Translations under genes and position numbers: made by a program
Assembly: GCA_045568115.1 (NCBI GenBank)
Contig: JBJLBO010000001.1
Coordinates: forward strand, 62,001-126,000
Origin: MGIIb-O1 sp002457595
Lineage (GTDB): Archaea; Thermoplasmatota; Poseidoniia; Poseidoniales; Thalassarchaeaceae
Direction of reading: 5' to 3'
Length of the DNA stretch: 64,000 nt
Notes under the pieces: model-generated
What the model saw: only the letters and a program-made list of their open reading frames with translations
Database searches by the model: none
Told to the model about the DNA's origin: nothing
In this document: in pieces, positions 1 to 8,151 of the stretch
Numbering within the stretch: position 1 is the stretch's first letter
Layout: every line of letters starts with the position of its first letter

Positions 1-2
1 AT

Positions 3-2081
3 AGCCCAGTTGGATTATCTACAATCTCTGGAGTTTCTGATTCACGTGCGCAGGAATTGCAGCAAGTTGCTGCAAATACTGTTTTCAATGAAACTCCTGA
101 TTACTTATATCCATGGCAATTTGATAAAAAAGATGTAACTTTTGGAGTTGATTCGGGATCTATTTTCAATATTGACCCGGGGGCAACAATAGGATTAGCT
201 GTTAACTTCACTAACAATGCAGAGATAGATACCACCACCATGATTTCAGTATCAGGACCTGAAAATTGGATTATCAATTGGGATAAAGATACAACACCAG
301 AAGTTGGCTACTCATTCCCTGCCCCATCCGATTCAATTCAATGGATTGATTTTACAATACAGGCACCTAATGTTAGTAATGGGGTCCCACTAGCAAATTC
401 ACTTCATGACTTTAGCATTCATCTTGTTAGTGATTCTGATGCAAGTCAGGATTGGTACAATTTTTCAATTCGCTACGGAGTTTGGCAAGGTATTGAAATT
501 GTAAGTGCGGGAGGTAATGCATCTATAGATCCTGATGGAATAGTGAATCTTGATTTATTAGTCAAGAACATTGGAAATATAGTAAACAATCTTGCAATTA
601 GCATGGTGCCACTTGATGAAAATAACTCTCAAGTCGGCACTCCTGGTTCGTCTTTTGACCATGACGGATGGACTGCAATCATGTTTAATCAAGTAAATTT
701 AGAGAACATGAACCCGAATGAAATAGCCAGTACGCAAGTCCAAGTAAAATCTCCAGATTTCTCTTCAGGAGAAATAAAAATCGAGTTTTATGTTACGGCA
801 AATGGTTTAGTTGATCCAATTACAGCCATACAGACTGTAAAAATCGTTCCTCGTTCGGGTGGTGATTTAGGACTAACAAATATCAATTGTAACTTTGACA
901 CGATTCCGGGGGAATCTTGCTTTGTAGAATTATTTATTGAGAATACAGGAGACTCAGCATTTGAATATAATTTATCTTTAGTTGAAAAACCAGGATGGTT
1001 AGAGGTCAATATTTCAAATCAGAACTATTTTCTCGAATCAGGGCAAACAATTCATGGAATTGACGTTGAGAATTCAGTCGCAGAAAATATTCAGGCTGGG
1101 GTGTCAGGGACGGTAAGAATTCAAGTTGAAGTTGACGGATGGATTCCTGCTGAAGTGACATATGAAATTACAGTTGAGGCGGTTCACTCATGGCAAGTTA
1201 TTCGCTCCGACTCAGAAGTCAAGGATGGAAGATTGATAGGATACTGGGAGATTCTCAATAATGGAAATAGCCCGGATGGGATTGTTGTTAGCGTAAGCAG
1301 CAATGTATTCACCTCTTTTGGAGTCATTCATTCGTCGTCAGGAGAAGGAATAAACCAACAATTGCCCTCATTTCAAATTCTAGATATCCCCTATGGTGAC
1401 TCCGTTTTATTTGAAGTATGGATGGATGTTCCTGAGGAAGCTCCTGTTGAAACAGAAGCGATTTTGACTGTTGAAATTCAATCATTTAGGAACCCAGGAA
1501 TTGTATTTGTTGATGAACATAGAGCAACGATTTTAGGTGAAGAAATTATAGAACCAGATGCATCGACAGATAAGTCATCAAAGATTACTACATTCTTGCA
1601 AAGATGGTTGCAAACTATTCTAATCGTCATTGTCAGCCTGATCGGAACAATTGGTGTCACATTCGCAATTCGTCACAGAATAGAGAAGGATAGAGAGTAT
1701 TACGAACAACAGAATCCAAAAGTTTTCGTTGAAGAACCAAGTGATTGGATGTCGAAGTTCAATGATGACAAGGAAAAAGAAATTGAGATTATTGAAAGCC
1801 CAACGACTGACTTAGAGTCATTTAGAAGTGAATTTATGTCTAAGTCAGGGACTCATTCACGAACAGTAAAATCAGAAATAGATCAAGAAATTATTGAAGA
1901 AGCACAAGAGGTTCTTGAAGAGGCGTATGTAGAGAAAACCATTTCAGAAGTAATTGAAATTGCAGACAAATTAGATGATGACGACATAATTCACCCCGAC
2001 AATATTATTCTAGACTTGGATGATTTTGACGAAAGATTGTCAAATATTAGAAACAATAAACGAGATAATGAAGACCTTTGA
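3..2081 (+). CDS. Membrane-anchored surface protein, 5'-partial
   Basis: The reading frame is open from the first bases of the window, with no stop before the TTG at 57, so the true start lies upstream. What is visible is a long Asn/Ser/Thr-rich ectodomain made of beta-sandwich-like segments of the NEW3/CARDB kind, with phrases such as 'LLVKNIGN' and 'LFIENTGDSAFEYN'. One transmembrane helix follows (about 1609-1668), then an acidic, Glu/Asp-rich cytoplasmic tail of about 130 residues. This is the common archaeal type I surface architecture. No catalytic motif is visible, and adhesion or a structural role is only inference. The stop codon overlaps the region where rnhB begins, so the two may be co-transcribed. 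Identity beyond 'surface protein' is unknown. Confidence 0.75.
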   Translation, partial: SPVGLSTISGVSDSRAQELQQVAANTVFNETPDYLYPWQFDKKDVTFGVDSGSIFNIDPGATIGLAVNFTNNAEIDTTTMISVSGPENWIINWDKDTTPEVGYSFPAPSDSIQWIDFTIQAPNVSNGVPLANSLHDFSIHLVSDSDASQDWYNFSIRYGVWQGIEIVSAGGNASIDPDGIVNLDLLVKNIGNIVNNLAISMVPLDENNSQVGTPGSSFDHDGWTAIMFNQVNLENMNPNEIASTQVQVKSPDFSSGEIKIEFYVTANGLVDPITAIQTVKIVPRSGGDLGLTNINCNFDTIPGESCFVELFIENTGDSAFEYNLSLVEKPGWLEVNISNQNYFLESGQTIHGIDVENSVAENIQAGVSGTVRIQVEVDGWIPAEVTYEITVEAVHSWQVIRSDSEVKDGRLIGYWEILNNGNSPDGIVVSVSSNVFTSFGVIHSSSGEGINQQLPSFQILDIPYGDSVLFEVWMDVPEEAPVETEAILTVEIQSFRNPGIVFVDEHRATILGEEIIEPDASTDKSSKITTFLQRWLQTILIVIVSLIGTIGVTFAIRHRIEKDREYYEQQNPKVFVEEPSDWMSKFNDDKEKEIEIIESPTTDLESFRSEFMSKSGTHSRTVKSEIDQEIIEEAQEVLEEAYVEKTISEVIEIADKLDDDDIIHPDNIILDLDDFDERLSNIRNNKRDNEDL

Positions 2082-2098
2082 TACAATCCGCGTATTGT

Positions 2099-2845
2099 AT
2101 GGAGGATGAGTGGGTCATCGGAATCGACGAAGCCGGAAGAGGACCAGTCATAGGACCGCTTGTGGTTACAGCCCTTGCTGTTCCGACCAAAGATCTAACA
2201 TTACTGAAAGAAATGGGAGTTAAAGATTCTAAAGAACTCTCAGCCCCTCAACGGTTGAAAATAAAATCAAAGATTATTACAATGATCGATACCCATGACT
2301 GGCGAATTGGGACAATCATATGTTCTCCAAAAAGAATAGACTTAAACAAACTTGATTCGGACCTAAATAGTCTTGAAATTGATCTCTTTGCTGAAGCAAT
2401 AAATGCAACAAGTAGTTCATTAAAATCAGGCATTATACGCGCAGATGCTTGTGATGTAGACGAAGTTAGATTCGCGCAAAGACTGAGGGAAAAAATTGAT
2501 GGCGAATGGTCTAGATGGGTCGTCGAAGCAGAACATGGAATGGATACAAAGGATCTAGTTACAGGTGGTGCATCTATAATTGCAAAAGTCACAAGAGACT
2601 CTGAAATCAAGGAGATTGAAATTAGAACAGGTATTGAGATTGGTTCCGGTTATCCTTCAGATCAAAAGACTAGAATTGCAGTCAAAAAACTCCTTGAAAA
2701 TAAATCGCCGCATGACTGCCTTAGATGGAGTTGGGCAACCGTATCAGACATTTGGACTGAGGTTCATGGTACACCTGTTCCTATCAGAAATCGAAATGGC
2801 GGTTCCATCGTACAATCAACTCTTGAAGACTGGCGAAGAAGATAA
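2099..2845 (+). CDS. rnhB: Ribonuclease HII
   Basis: Endonuclease that cuts the RNA strand of RNA-DNA hybrids and starts removal of misincorporated ribonucleotides. The protein opens with 'WVIGIDEAGRGPVIGP', the canonical RNase HII signature holding the first Asp-Glu metal-binding pair. A later Asp lies in 'RADACD' and the last in 'GGASIIAKVTRD', completing the DEDD set. Length (248 residues) is normal for archaeal RNase HII. I chose the ATG at 2099, two residues before the conserved core; a TTG at 2078 would add seven residues and overlap the previous stop. It lies between a surface protein and gltX on the same strand. Confidence 0.93.
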   Translation: MEDEWVIGIDEAGRGPVIGPLVVTALAVPTKDLTLLKEMGVKDSKELSAPQRLKIKSKIITMIDTHDWRIGTIICSPKRIDLNKLDSDLNSLEIDLFAEAINATSSSLKSGIIRADACDVDEVRFAQRLREKIDGEWSRWVVEAEHGMDTKDLVTGGASIIAKVTRDSEIKEIEIRTGIEIGSGYPSDQKTRIAVKKLLENKSPHDCLRWSWATVSDIWTEVHGTPVPIRNRNGGSIVQSTLEDWRRR

Positions 2846-2883
2846 GCGTCAAATGCCTCATAACCGGCCATTGGCTTGATAAG

Positions 2884-4614
2884 ATGCCCGCAACTGACGA
2901 CTGGGGGGCGGATATTATCGCAACTGTTCGTAAATATGCCTTGCAAAATGCTGTTGAATACAACGGTAAAGGCCAGGTCGGATCAGTTCTTGGCAGATTA
3001 CTTAGTGAGAGAGCAGATCTTAGATCCAGAGCAAAAGAACTGAAGTCACTTGTAATGAATGAAGTTGATGCTGCAAATGAATTAGCAGATAAAGAAGGAG
3101 TGGAAGCCGCTAGGACTGCGCTTTCTGCTACAAATCCCGAAGCTCTTAGTCGACAGAAACAACAGAAACGGATTGGATTAAAACCACTACCAAATGCCAT
3201 TAAGGGCGCCGTTATTCTGCGATTTGCACCAAATCCTAACGGACCACTCACATTAGGTCACGCTAGGGGTGTGGCAATTAATTCCCAATATGCTGAAATG
3301 TATGATGGGAAAATAGTCCTACGATTTGATGATACTGACACGAAGGTAAAACCTCCTCTCCCTAAAGCATATAGTTGGATAGAGAAAGAATTTGAATGGT
3401 TATCTGGAAAATCTGCTGATATAATTATTCGAGCAAGTGATAGGATGCCAGTCTATCTTGATTATGCTAATCAAATGATTTCCTCAGGGTTCGGTTATGT
3501 TTGCCGATGTTCGGCAGCTGAATTTAAGAAATTAAGAGATTCGAAAACACCATGCACTTGTAGAAACCGCCTAATTGAAGAAAATTTGAAGGATTGGGAT
3601 TCGATGAAAAATGGAGGTATCGAAGAAGGAGGTGCTGTTGTACGTGTCAAAACAGACCTTCAACTCCCGAATCCTGCACTTAGAGATTGGCCCGCATTAC
3701 GTATCCAGCACACATCTCATCCAATGGTTGGAGAACAATACAAAGTATGGCCTCTCCTCGACTTCCAGAGTGCAATAGAAGACTACGAACAAGGAGTAAC
3801 TCATATCATCCGAGGTAAGGATTTGATGGACTCAACAAGAAAACAAACTTTGCTTTACGAGCACTTTGGTTGGAATTATCCTGAAACTCTGTATTGGGGT
3901 CGTGTAAAGGTGCATGAATTTGGTAGTTTCTCAACATCAGGAATGCGGTCTAAAATTGAAGATGGGAAATACTCAGGTTGGGATGACGCACGTTTACCGA
4001 CAATAAGCGCATTGCGAAGAAAAGGGTTTGACCCTGCTGCATTACGAGATTTTTGGATAGAACTTGGTCTGACTCAGAAGGATATATCCATCTCAATGCA
4101 GACAATTGAATCATTTAATTCTTCAATTATTGATAAAAAATGCGAACGACGCGCTTTCATTCGAGGTGCTAAGACACTTCATTTAGATTCCAGTAGTTTT
4201 TCGGTAGAACCGATAATGAAAGTCTCAGTCGCCCGCCATCCGGATGGATCAGAAATAGGCAATAGGGAGTGGGATATGGATGATGGTTCAATTCTTATTG
4301 AAGAGAATGATTTGAAGAACAATAAGATTCGATTAAAGGATTTCGCCGATATCCAAATTTCAGAGAACAAAGCCATTGTAGAATCATGGGAGAAAACAGA
4401 CAAGAGGCAGATTGTTCATTGGCTTCCTAGTTCAATGGCAATTTCAGCAACCCTAACTCGCAACAAGGGAGATAGTCTTGTAATCGAAGAAGGTTTGATT
4501 GAAAATTTTGAATTGAACGAAGGGGCGGTTATTCAACTGGAAAGAGTAGGATTTGCTAGGATAGAATCAGTGCAAGAAGATGGTAAAGTCAACCTTCTTT
4601 ACCTGCATGGATAA
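2884..4614 (+). CDS. gltX: Glutamyl-tRNA synthetase, archaeal type
   Basis: Charges tRNA(Glu), and possibly tRNA(Gln) in archaea that use the transamidation route. At 576 residues it has the archaeal/eukaryotic layout: an N-terminal helical extension of about 105 residues, the class I HIGH-type motif 'RFAPNPNGPLTLGHARG' (about residues 113-129), a Cys-rich segment with 'CRC...CTC' near residues 205-230, the conserved 'YSGWDDARLPT' block, and a C-terminal anticodon-binding beta-barrel region. The KMSKS-equivalent, usually STSK in archaeal GluRS as I recall it, reads 'STSGMRSK' (residues 350-357), so Gly replaces the expected Lys. The start ATG follows 38 bases after rnhB. Identity is secure; the loop change is reported as a finding. 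Confidence 0.95.
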   Translation: MPATDDWGADIIATVRKYALQNAVEYNGKGQVGSVLGRLLSERADLRSRAKELKSLVMNEVDAANELADKEGVEAARTALSATNPEALSRQKQQKRIGLKPLPNAIKGAVILRFAPNPNGPLTLGHARGVAINSQYAEMYDGKIVLRFDDTDTKVKPPLPKAYSWIEKEFEWLSGKSADIIIRASDRMPVYLDYANQMISSGFGYVCRCSAAEFKKLRDSKTPCTCRNRLIEENLKDWDSMKNGGIEEGGAVVRVKTDLQLPNPALRDWPALRIQHTSHPMVGEQYKVWPLLDFQSAIEDYEQGVTHIIRGKDLMDSTRKQTLLYEHFGWNYPETLYWGRVKVHEFGSFSTSGMRSKIEDGKYSGWDDARLPTISALRRKGFDPAALRDFWIELGLTQKDISISMQTIESFNSSIIDKKCERRAFIRGAKTLHLDSSSFSVEPIMKVSVARHPDGSEIGNREWDMDDGSILIEENDLKNNKIRLKDFADIQISENKAIVESWEKTDKRQIVHWLPSSMAISATLTRNKGDSLVIEEGLIENFELNEGAVIQLERVGFARIESVQEDGKVNLLYLHG

Positions 4615-4718
4615 AAGAATCTTGCTTGGTTTCGTAATATTAATCTGATAAGCAAAACCATGTTTTGTGGAATCCATCAAGGGTCGCATTCAAGGACAGT
4701 GGGCGAACCAGAAGTAAC

Positions 4719-6716
4719 ATGATGCCTCGGCAGGGCTCTGTTGTCCTAGCTCTAATTACTGTTTTATTGATGAGCAGTGTCACGTTCAGCCCAGTAGTTG
4801 CAGACGTAGATAATGAATGCTGTGCGAGTGACGATTTTGATTTATTTCTACTAGGTGATCCAAATAATGGAGTACTCACTCCATTTGAATCAGAACTAGA
4901 CGAAGAATTTGAAAAATTAGTCACCCCCTCAATTCAAGGACAAGTGGAAATAGGAACATGGTCCATTATCTGGGGAACTGAAGGGAATTATTCAAACTCA
5001 ACATGGGAGTTTAGTATTCCATATGAAGTTGAAGCAGCTGCAGGAATACAAATTAATGCCACAGTTGGAGTGAATATTGGGAGTAACTACTACGAAGGAG
5101 ATGCAGGAGCAGGACTTTTCATTTCAAACGAGGGATCTGTGAATATTCCTATTTCCGTAGAGGAGGGGGAAATTAAAGATGGAGATAAAGTCAAAATTAG
5201 TTTTTCAGTACAAAGCCTCTCTTTTGCAACCCCAGGCGATGAGGCAGGGATACGCTTTCTTTGGGGTTCAATTCAGAATGTAGCGAAAATAACACTGAAG
5301 CTACCTTTGGTTGATATTGATATTAAAGATGCTAGTGTTAATGGTAGACTCGTATATTTCCCTATCCATCTCAAATCTGGATTCGACTCTCAGATTTGGA
5401 CATCATCTACAGGGGGCATGATGGTTGCCAATTCAGAAATCATAGAAAGCCCTATTTCAACACCTACTGAAGAAGGAGTAGAGGTGACTTTTGTTTGGAT
5501 GATTCCTGAAAGTACCGACTCAGGGACTTTCATTATTGAGTTTTACTTAATTCCGCAAAATGGACTTAGAATTGAGGCCAATAGAACGTTTGACATCACA
5601 GCTGGTGAAGAAGGAGGGGGGTCAGGGAGTTGGTATCCGGCTGCTGAACCATTGCGCACTGGAGGGACCCCCATGTCAATAGATATTGAGGCAAATTATA
5701 ATGGTAATGAAATTGAAAAAACCGTCACTCTTGAGTTTGAAGGTGCTATGTCACAATGGATGCGATGGGGGCTGGACAACATAGGAAATGATAGTCTATC
5801 ATCGAGTAGTTGGTGGAGAAACCTAAGAACATACTCAGGCTCAATACCTGACTCTGACTTCCATAATGGATTAGTTGATGATTCGGAGTTGAGTGCTTTA
5901 CAAGGTCACCTCATTGGTTCTGGAAACGATCTGAAGTCATTCATGTCAAATGGCCTTGCATTAGATGCTGAAGCAATACTGGGCGTTAATCCCGTAGAAC
6001 TAGGGCCAACCGATATCACCATCGATCTCGGTGCCACACGAGCATTTAGTTCTGAAAATATCAAGATTACTATTGATACATCATATGTGATTTCAGTGGG
6101 AGAAAGACAATTGTTGATTGAAACCTTTGTCAGAACCACTCAAGAAGACTATTATGACGAAATCGAGTTGTCTGTAGAGATTCGTTCTTCTGCATTGCAG
6201 GGTCTTGGGGGAATGTCTGCTGAAGATATTGATGCAAAGCATAGAAGATGGATTCTACTTGAGACTATAACAATTAATGACAATGAACTAGATTCGGAAA
6301 AATCATTTAGAGTTGAATTTGTTCCTAGTGGAGGTGCTCTATATAGCCCTCTAGTTTCTGCAATGATTTGCGTATTCTTACTAGTTATCGCGCTTGCAAT
6401 TGGACTATTCTTAACGCGAAAAAGGAGTAGGATACCTTCTATGTTAACAGTAATTGTCCTTGGAGGTTTGGCTCTTTCATTATATGTCCTAGGACTAGAT
6501 ATTCCGTTTGTTCTTGGTGTGGTGACTTCCAGTATGCTTCTGGTATTCCCTGTAGCATTAATTTCGCCTAGAACTAATCGTGTTGAACGAAATAAAGAAG
6601 TGAAAGCATCGCATATCAAATGCCCGAAGTGTGAATCATCAATTATGGTTGAATCTGAAGTTCGGCCACTGAGAATTCCGTGCGGTTCTTGTGATTCTGT
6701 TCTAAGACTCGAGTGA
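4719..6716 (+). CDS. Secreted-then-membrane protein with C-terminal zinc ribbon
   Basis: Unrecognised. The chosen start (ATG 4719; ATG 4722 is equally possible) gives a clean signal peptide with hydrophobic core 'VVLALITVLLMSSVTF'; an upstream TTG at 4665 would add 18 polar residues. About 530 residues of beta-rich ectodomain follow, including a Gly/Ser linker near 5620. Two or three transmembrane helices lie at about 6350-6560. The short cytoplasmic C-terminus carries four cysteines as CPKC...CGSC (6621-6700), a zinc-ribbon. The ribbon after the membrane region suggests contact with a cytosolic nucleic acid or protein partner, but this is inference. The 3' end overlaps the end of the convergent gene by 15 bases. 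Confidence 0.75.
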   Translation: MMPRQGSVVLALITVLLMSSVTFSPVVADVDNECCASDDFDLFLLGDPNNGVLTPFESELDEEFEKLVTPSIQGQVEIGTWSIIWGTEGNYSNSTWEFSIPYEVEAAAGIQINATVGVNIGSNYYEGDAGAGLFISNEGSVNIPISVEEGEIKDGDKVKISFSVQSLSFATPGDEAGIRFLWGSIQNVAKITLKLPLVDIDIKDASVNGRLVYFPIHLKSGFDSQIWTSSTGGMMVANSEIIESPISTPTEEGVEVTFVWMIPESTDSGTFIIEFYLIPQNGLRIEANRTFDITAGEEGGGSGSWYPAAEPLRTGGTPMSIDIEANYNGNEIEKTVTLEFEGAMSQWMRWGLDNIGNDSLSSSSWWRNLRTYSGSIPDSDFHNGLVDDSELSALQGHLIGSGNDLKSFMSNGLALDAEAILGVNPVELGPTDITIDLGATRAFSSENIKITIDTSYVISVGERQLLIETFVRTTQEDYYDEIELSVEIRSSALQGLGGMSAEDIDAKHRRWILLETITINDNELDSEKSFRVEFVPSGGALYSPLVSAMICVFLLVIALAIGLFLTRKRSRIPSMLTVIVLGGLALSLYVLGLDIPFVLGVVTSSMLLVFPVALISPRTNRVERNKEVKASHIKCPKCESSIMVESEVRPLRIPCGSCDSVLRLE

Positions 6717-7577
6717 TGGAACTTGACCCGTTTGCAACAGTGAATCCGCTAGGACATGAGCAGCTTCACCTGCTGGCATGGCCTTCCATAAGCGAGATGC
6801 CTGAAGAATTTGAGAGGCTAAATCAACTTCCCATCCAATTCCCAAAACTCTGTGCCAACCAAGTTCCTCCATTCGAGCAGTAGATGGCTTACTTTGTGAT
6901 AGTATTGGCCTCATCAGATGTGAAAGAGCTCTTGCTCGACCCTCTAAATCAAGCTTTTCCCAACGCGAAGATACTGCTTCAAGAGCAATTTCCTCAATCC
7001 AAGGAGTAGTCATAATTTCGGGTGAAATAACCTCAGGTAAGGGCACAATTGTGGCCGTCCCTTCATTTTCCAATGTATCCCTTAATTTAGTAAAAACAGG
7101 ATCATAAGTTGTGTCCAAAGCAGAATGCATCCAATTACCAGAAATTAACCAAGGCCTTAATTTTCTAAGTCTAACACAGTTAGGCGAAATTAACTGAGCA
7201 AGAGCGTGCGCTTGAGCAACGGTAGTTAGAGGTCCTCGTCTAATATCTCCTGAAGAACCCCTAAGGCCTTCAACTACCATGCCTGAGAGGGATAGTTGAG
7301 GAGGACTTGAAGAAAACTTCGGTCCATCTTCATTCCCAGGTCCGAGTACATGAATCCATGAACCAATATTTGGCGATTCCATTCTAAATCTTCGTCGATA
7401 TTTAATTCCAGATTCAATCAAAGCAGCCTCGATTGGAACTACGCTCAAAACGCCAACTAATGAAGGAGCAGCAAGCAACATCACAGTTCCTTCAAAAGAA
7501 CGAATTGAATTTGCAGCATCATTCAGAACTGGGGCAATTGGAGAAAATTGCTCCGAGTCCAGAAGCCGCCTCATCAT
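6702..7577 (-). CDS. Degenerate DHH (RecJ/Cdc45/GAN-like) protein
   Basis: A 291-residue protein encoded 43 bases after rpsO on the same strand. In many archaea the gene next to rpsO encodes a RecJ-like DHH phosphoesterase (GAN/Cdc45 relative). The N-terminal stretch 'GTVMLLAAPSLVGVLSVVPI' followed by 'EAALIESGIKYRRRF' has the spacing of the first RecJ motif (strand, D-x-D-G, helix, 'aL...Gi.y..r'), but the catalytic acidic residues are gone. No DHH triad is visible anywhere. It is therefore best read as a catalytically dead Cdc45-like homologue that may bind the GINS/MCM replisome. That rests on weak pattern similarity plus gene order; an unrelated hypothetical protein is possible. Tandem ATGs at 7577 and 7574 are both plausible starts. 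Confidence 0.45.
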   Translation of the reverse strand: MMRRLLDSEQFSPIAPVLNDAANSIRSFEGTVMLLAAPSLVGVLSVVPIEAALIESGIKYRRRFRMESPNIGSWIHVLGPGNEDGPKFSSSPPQLSLSGMVVEGLRGSSGDIRRGPLTTVAQAHALAQLISPNCVRLRKLRPWLISGNWMHSALDTTYDPVFTKLRDTLENEGTATIVPLPEVISPEIMTTPWIEEIALEAVSSRWEKLDLEGRARALSHLMRPILSQSKPSTARMEELGWHRVLGIGWEVDLASQILQASRLWKAMPAGEAAHVLADSLLQTGQVPSLES

Positions 7578-7620
7578 TGAGGCTTACAGGCGCTAGTTCA
7601 AATCTCCATCGATTAAGAAA

Positions 7621-8076
7621 TCACTCGACCATCAAACGAAGTTGATCTCTTTTGTAAGCCCAATCTGAATCGATTCGCCCTGTGCTCTGGTAATATCTAG
7701 CAAGACGGCGAATCTTGGACTCAGTGAGTTCAAGTTGACGACCGTTATGTAAATCCTTACGATTTGTGCCCAAGTGATCTATCATTCTGAGAGCCTGCCG
7801 CATCATATTCATCATGTCTTCTGGATACTTTCCACTGATGTTATTTCGAGAAAGTGTTTGAGCAATTCGCTCGCCCATTACCAATCTTACATCAGGAACG
7901 GCGTGTTGATCACGTAGAATTGTTCCAATCATTGCTGTAGAGTGCCCCTCACCAGAAAGTTTCAGAATTAACTCCTCAACTTCCTTCTTATCGGACATTG
8001 CCCACTCTGGCACCTTACTTGCATTGGGCTTTTCAGAGCCACTCTTACCCTTTCCCTTACTATGCATACGAGCCAT
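7621..8076 (-). CDS. rpsO: Ribosomal protein uS15
   Basis: Primary-binding small-subunit protein. The archaeal N-terminus 'MARMHSKGKGKSGS' is followed by the extra helical region found in archaeal/eukaryotic uS15, then the S15 core with 'DLHNGRQLELTESKIRRLARYY' split across the conserved 16S-binding helices. At 151 residues it has the normal archaeal length. A strong Shine-Dalgarno sequence, GAGGTGAC (complement of 8081-8088), lies 4-5 bases before the ATG. A hairpin lies further upstream, between arcS and this gene. It is followed 43 bases later by the degenerate DHH gene. Confidence 0.96.
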   Translation of the reverse strand: MARMHSKGKGKSGSEKPNASKVPEWAMSDKKEVEELILKLSGEGHSTAMIGTILRDQHAVPDVRLVMGERIAQTLSRNNISGKYPEDMMNMMRQALRMIDHLGTNRKDLHNGRQLELTESKIRRLARYYQSTGRIDSDWAYKRDQLRLMVE

Positions 8077-8080
8077 TTAG

Positions 8081-8088
8081 GTCACCTC
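8081..8088 (-). promoter_or_regulatory. Shine-Dalgarno site of rpsO
   Basis: On the minus strand this reads GAGGTGAC, complementary to the 16S rRNA 3' end, and it fixes the uS15 start at 8076. The same GGTGA core appears before the starts at 50193 and 59112, so leadered translation is used by at least some genes here. Confidence 0.75.
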
Positions 8089-8109
8089 AAGCGGCTCGCC
8101 GACCTACTG

Positions 8110-8151
8110 CCCCTCTTTAATCGCTGCGCATAGCAACTTGAAAGAGAGGGG
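8110..8151 (-). promoter_or_regulatory. Hairpin between arcS and rpsO
   Basis: An outer 7-bp stem (8110-8116 with 8145-8151, CCCCTCT/AGAGGGG) encloses an asymmetric internal loop and an inner 6-bp stem (8120-8125 with 8132-8137, including G-U pairs) closed by a six-base loop. It starts directly after the arcS stop codon and ends 33 bases before the rpsO start. It could be a processing site, an arcS terminator or a leader for uS15 autoregulation; there is no U-tract to decide. Confidence 0.45.

Noticed and set aside
2784..3251. A 155-codon open frame on the minus strand across the start of gltX
   Set aside because: It is antisense to the well-conserved GluRS N-terminus and HIGH region, has no recognisable motif, and arises from the codon bias of gltX.
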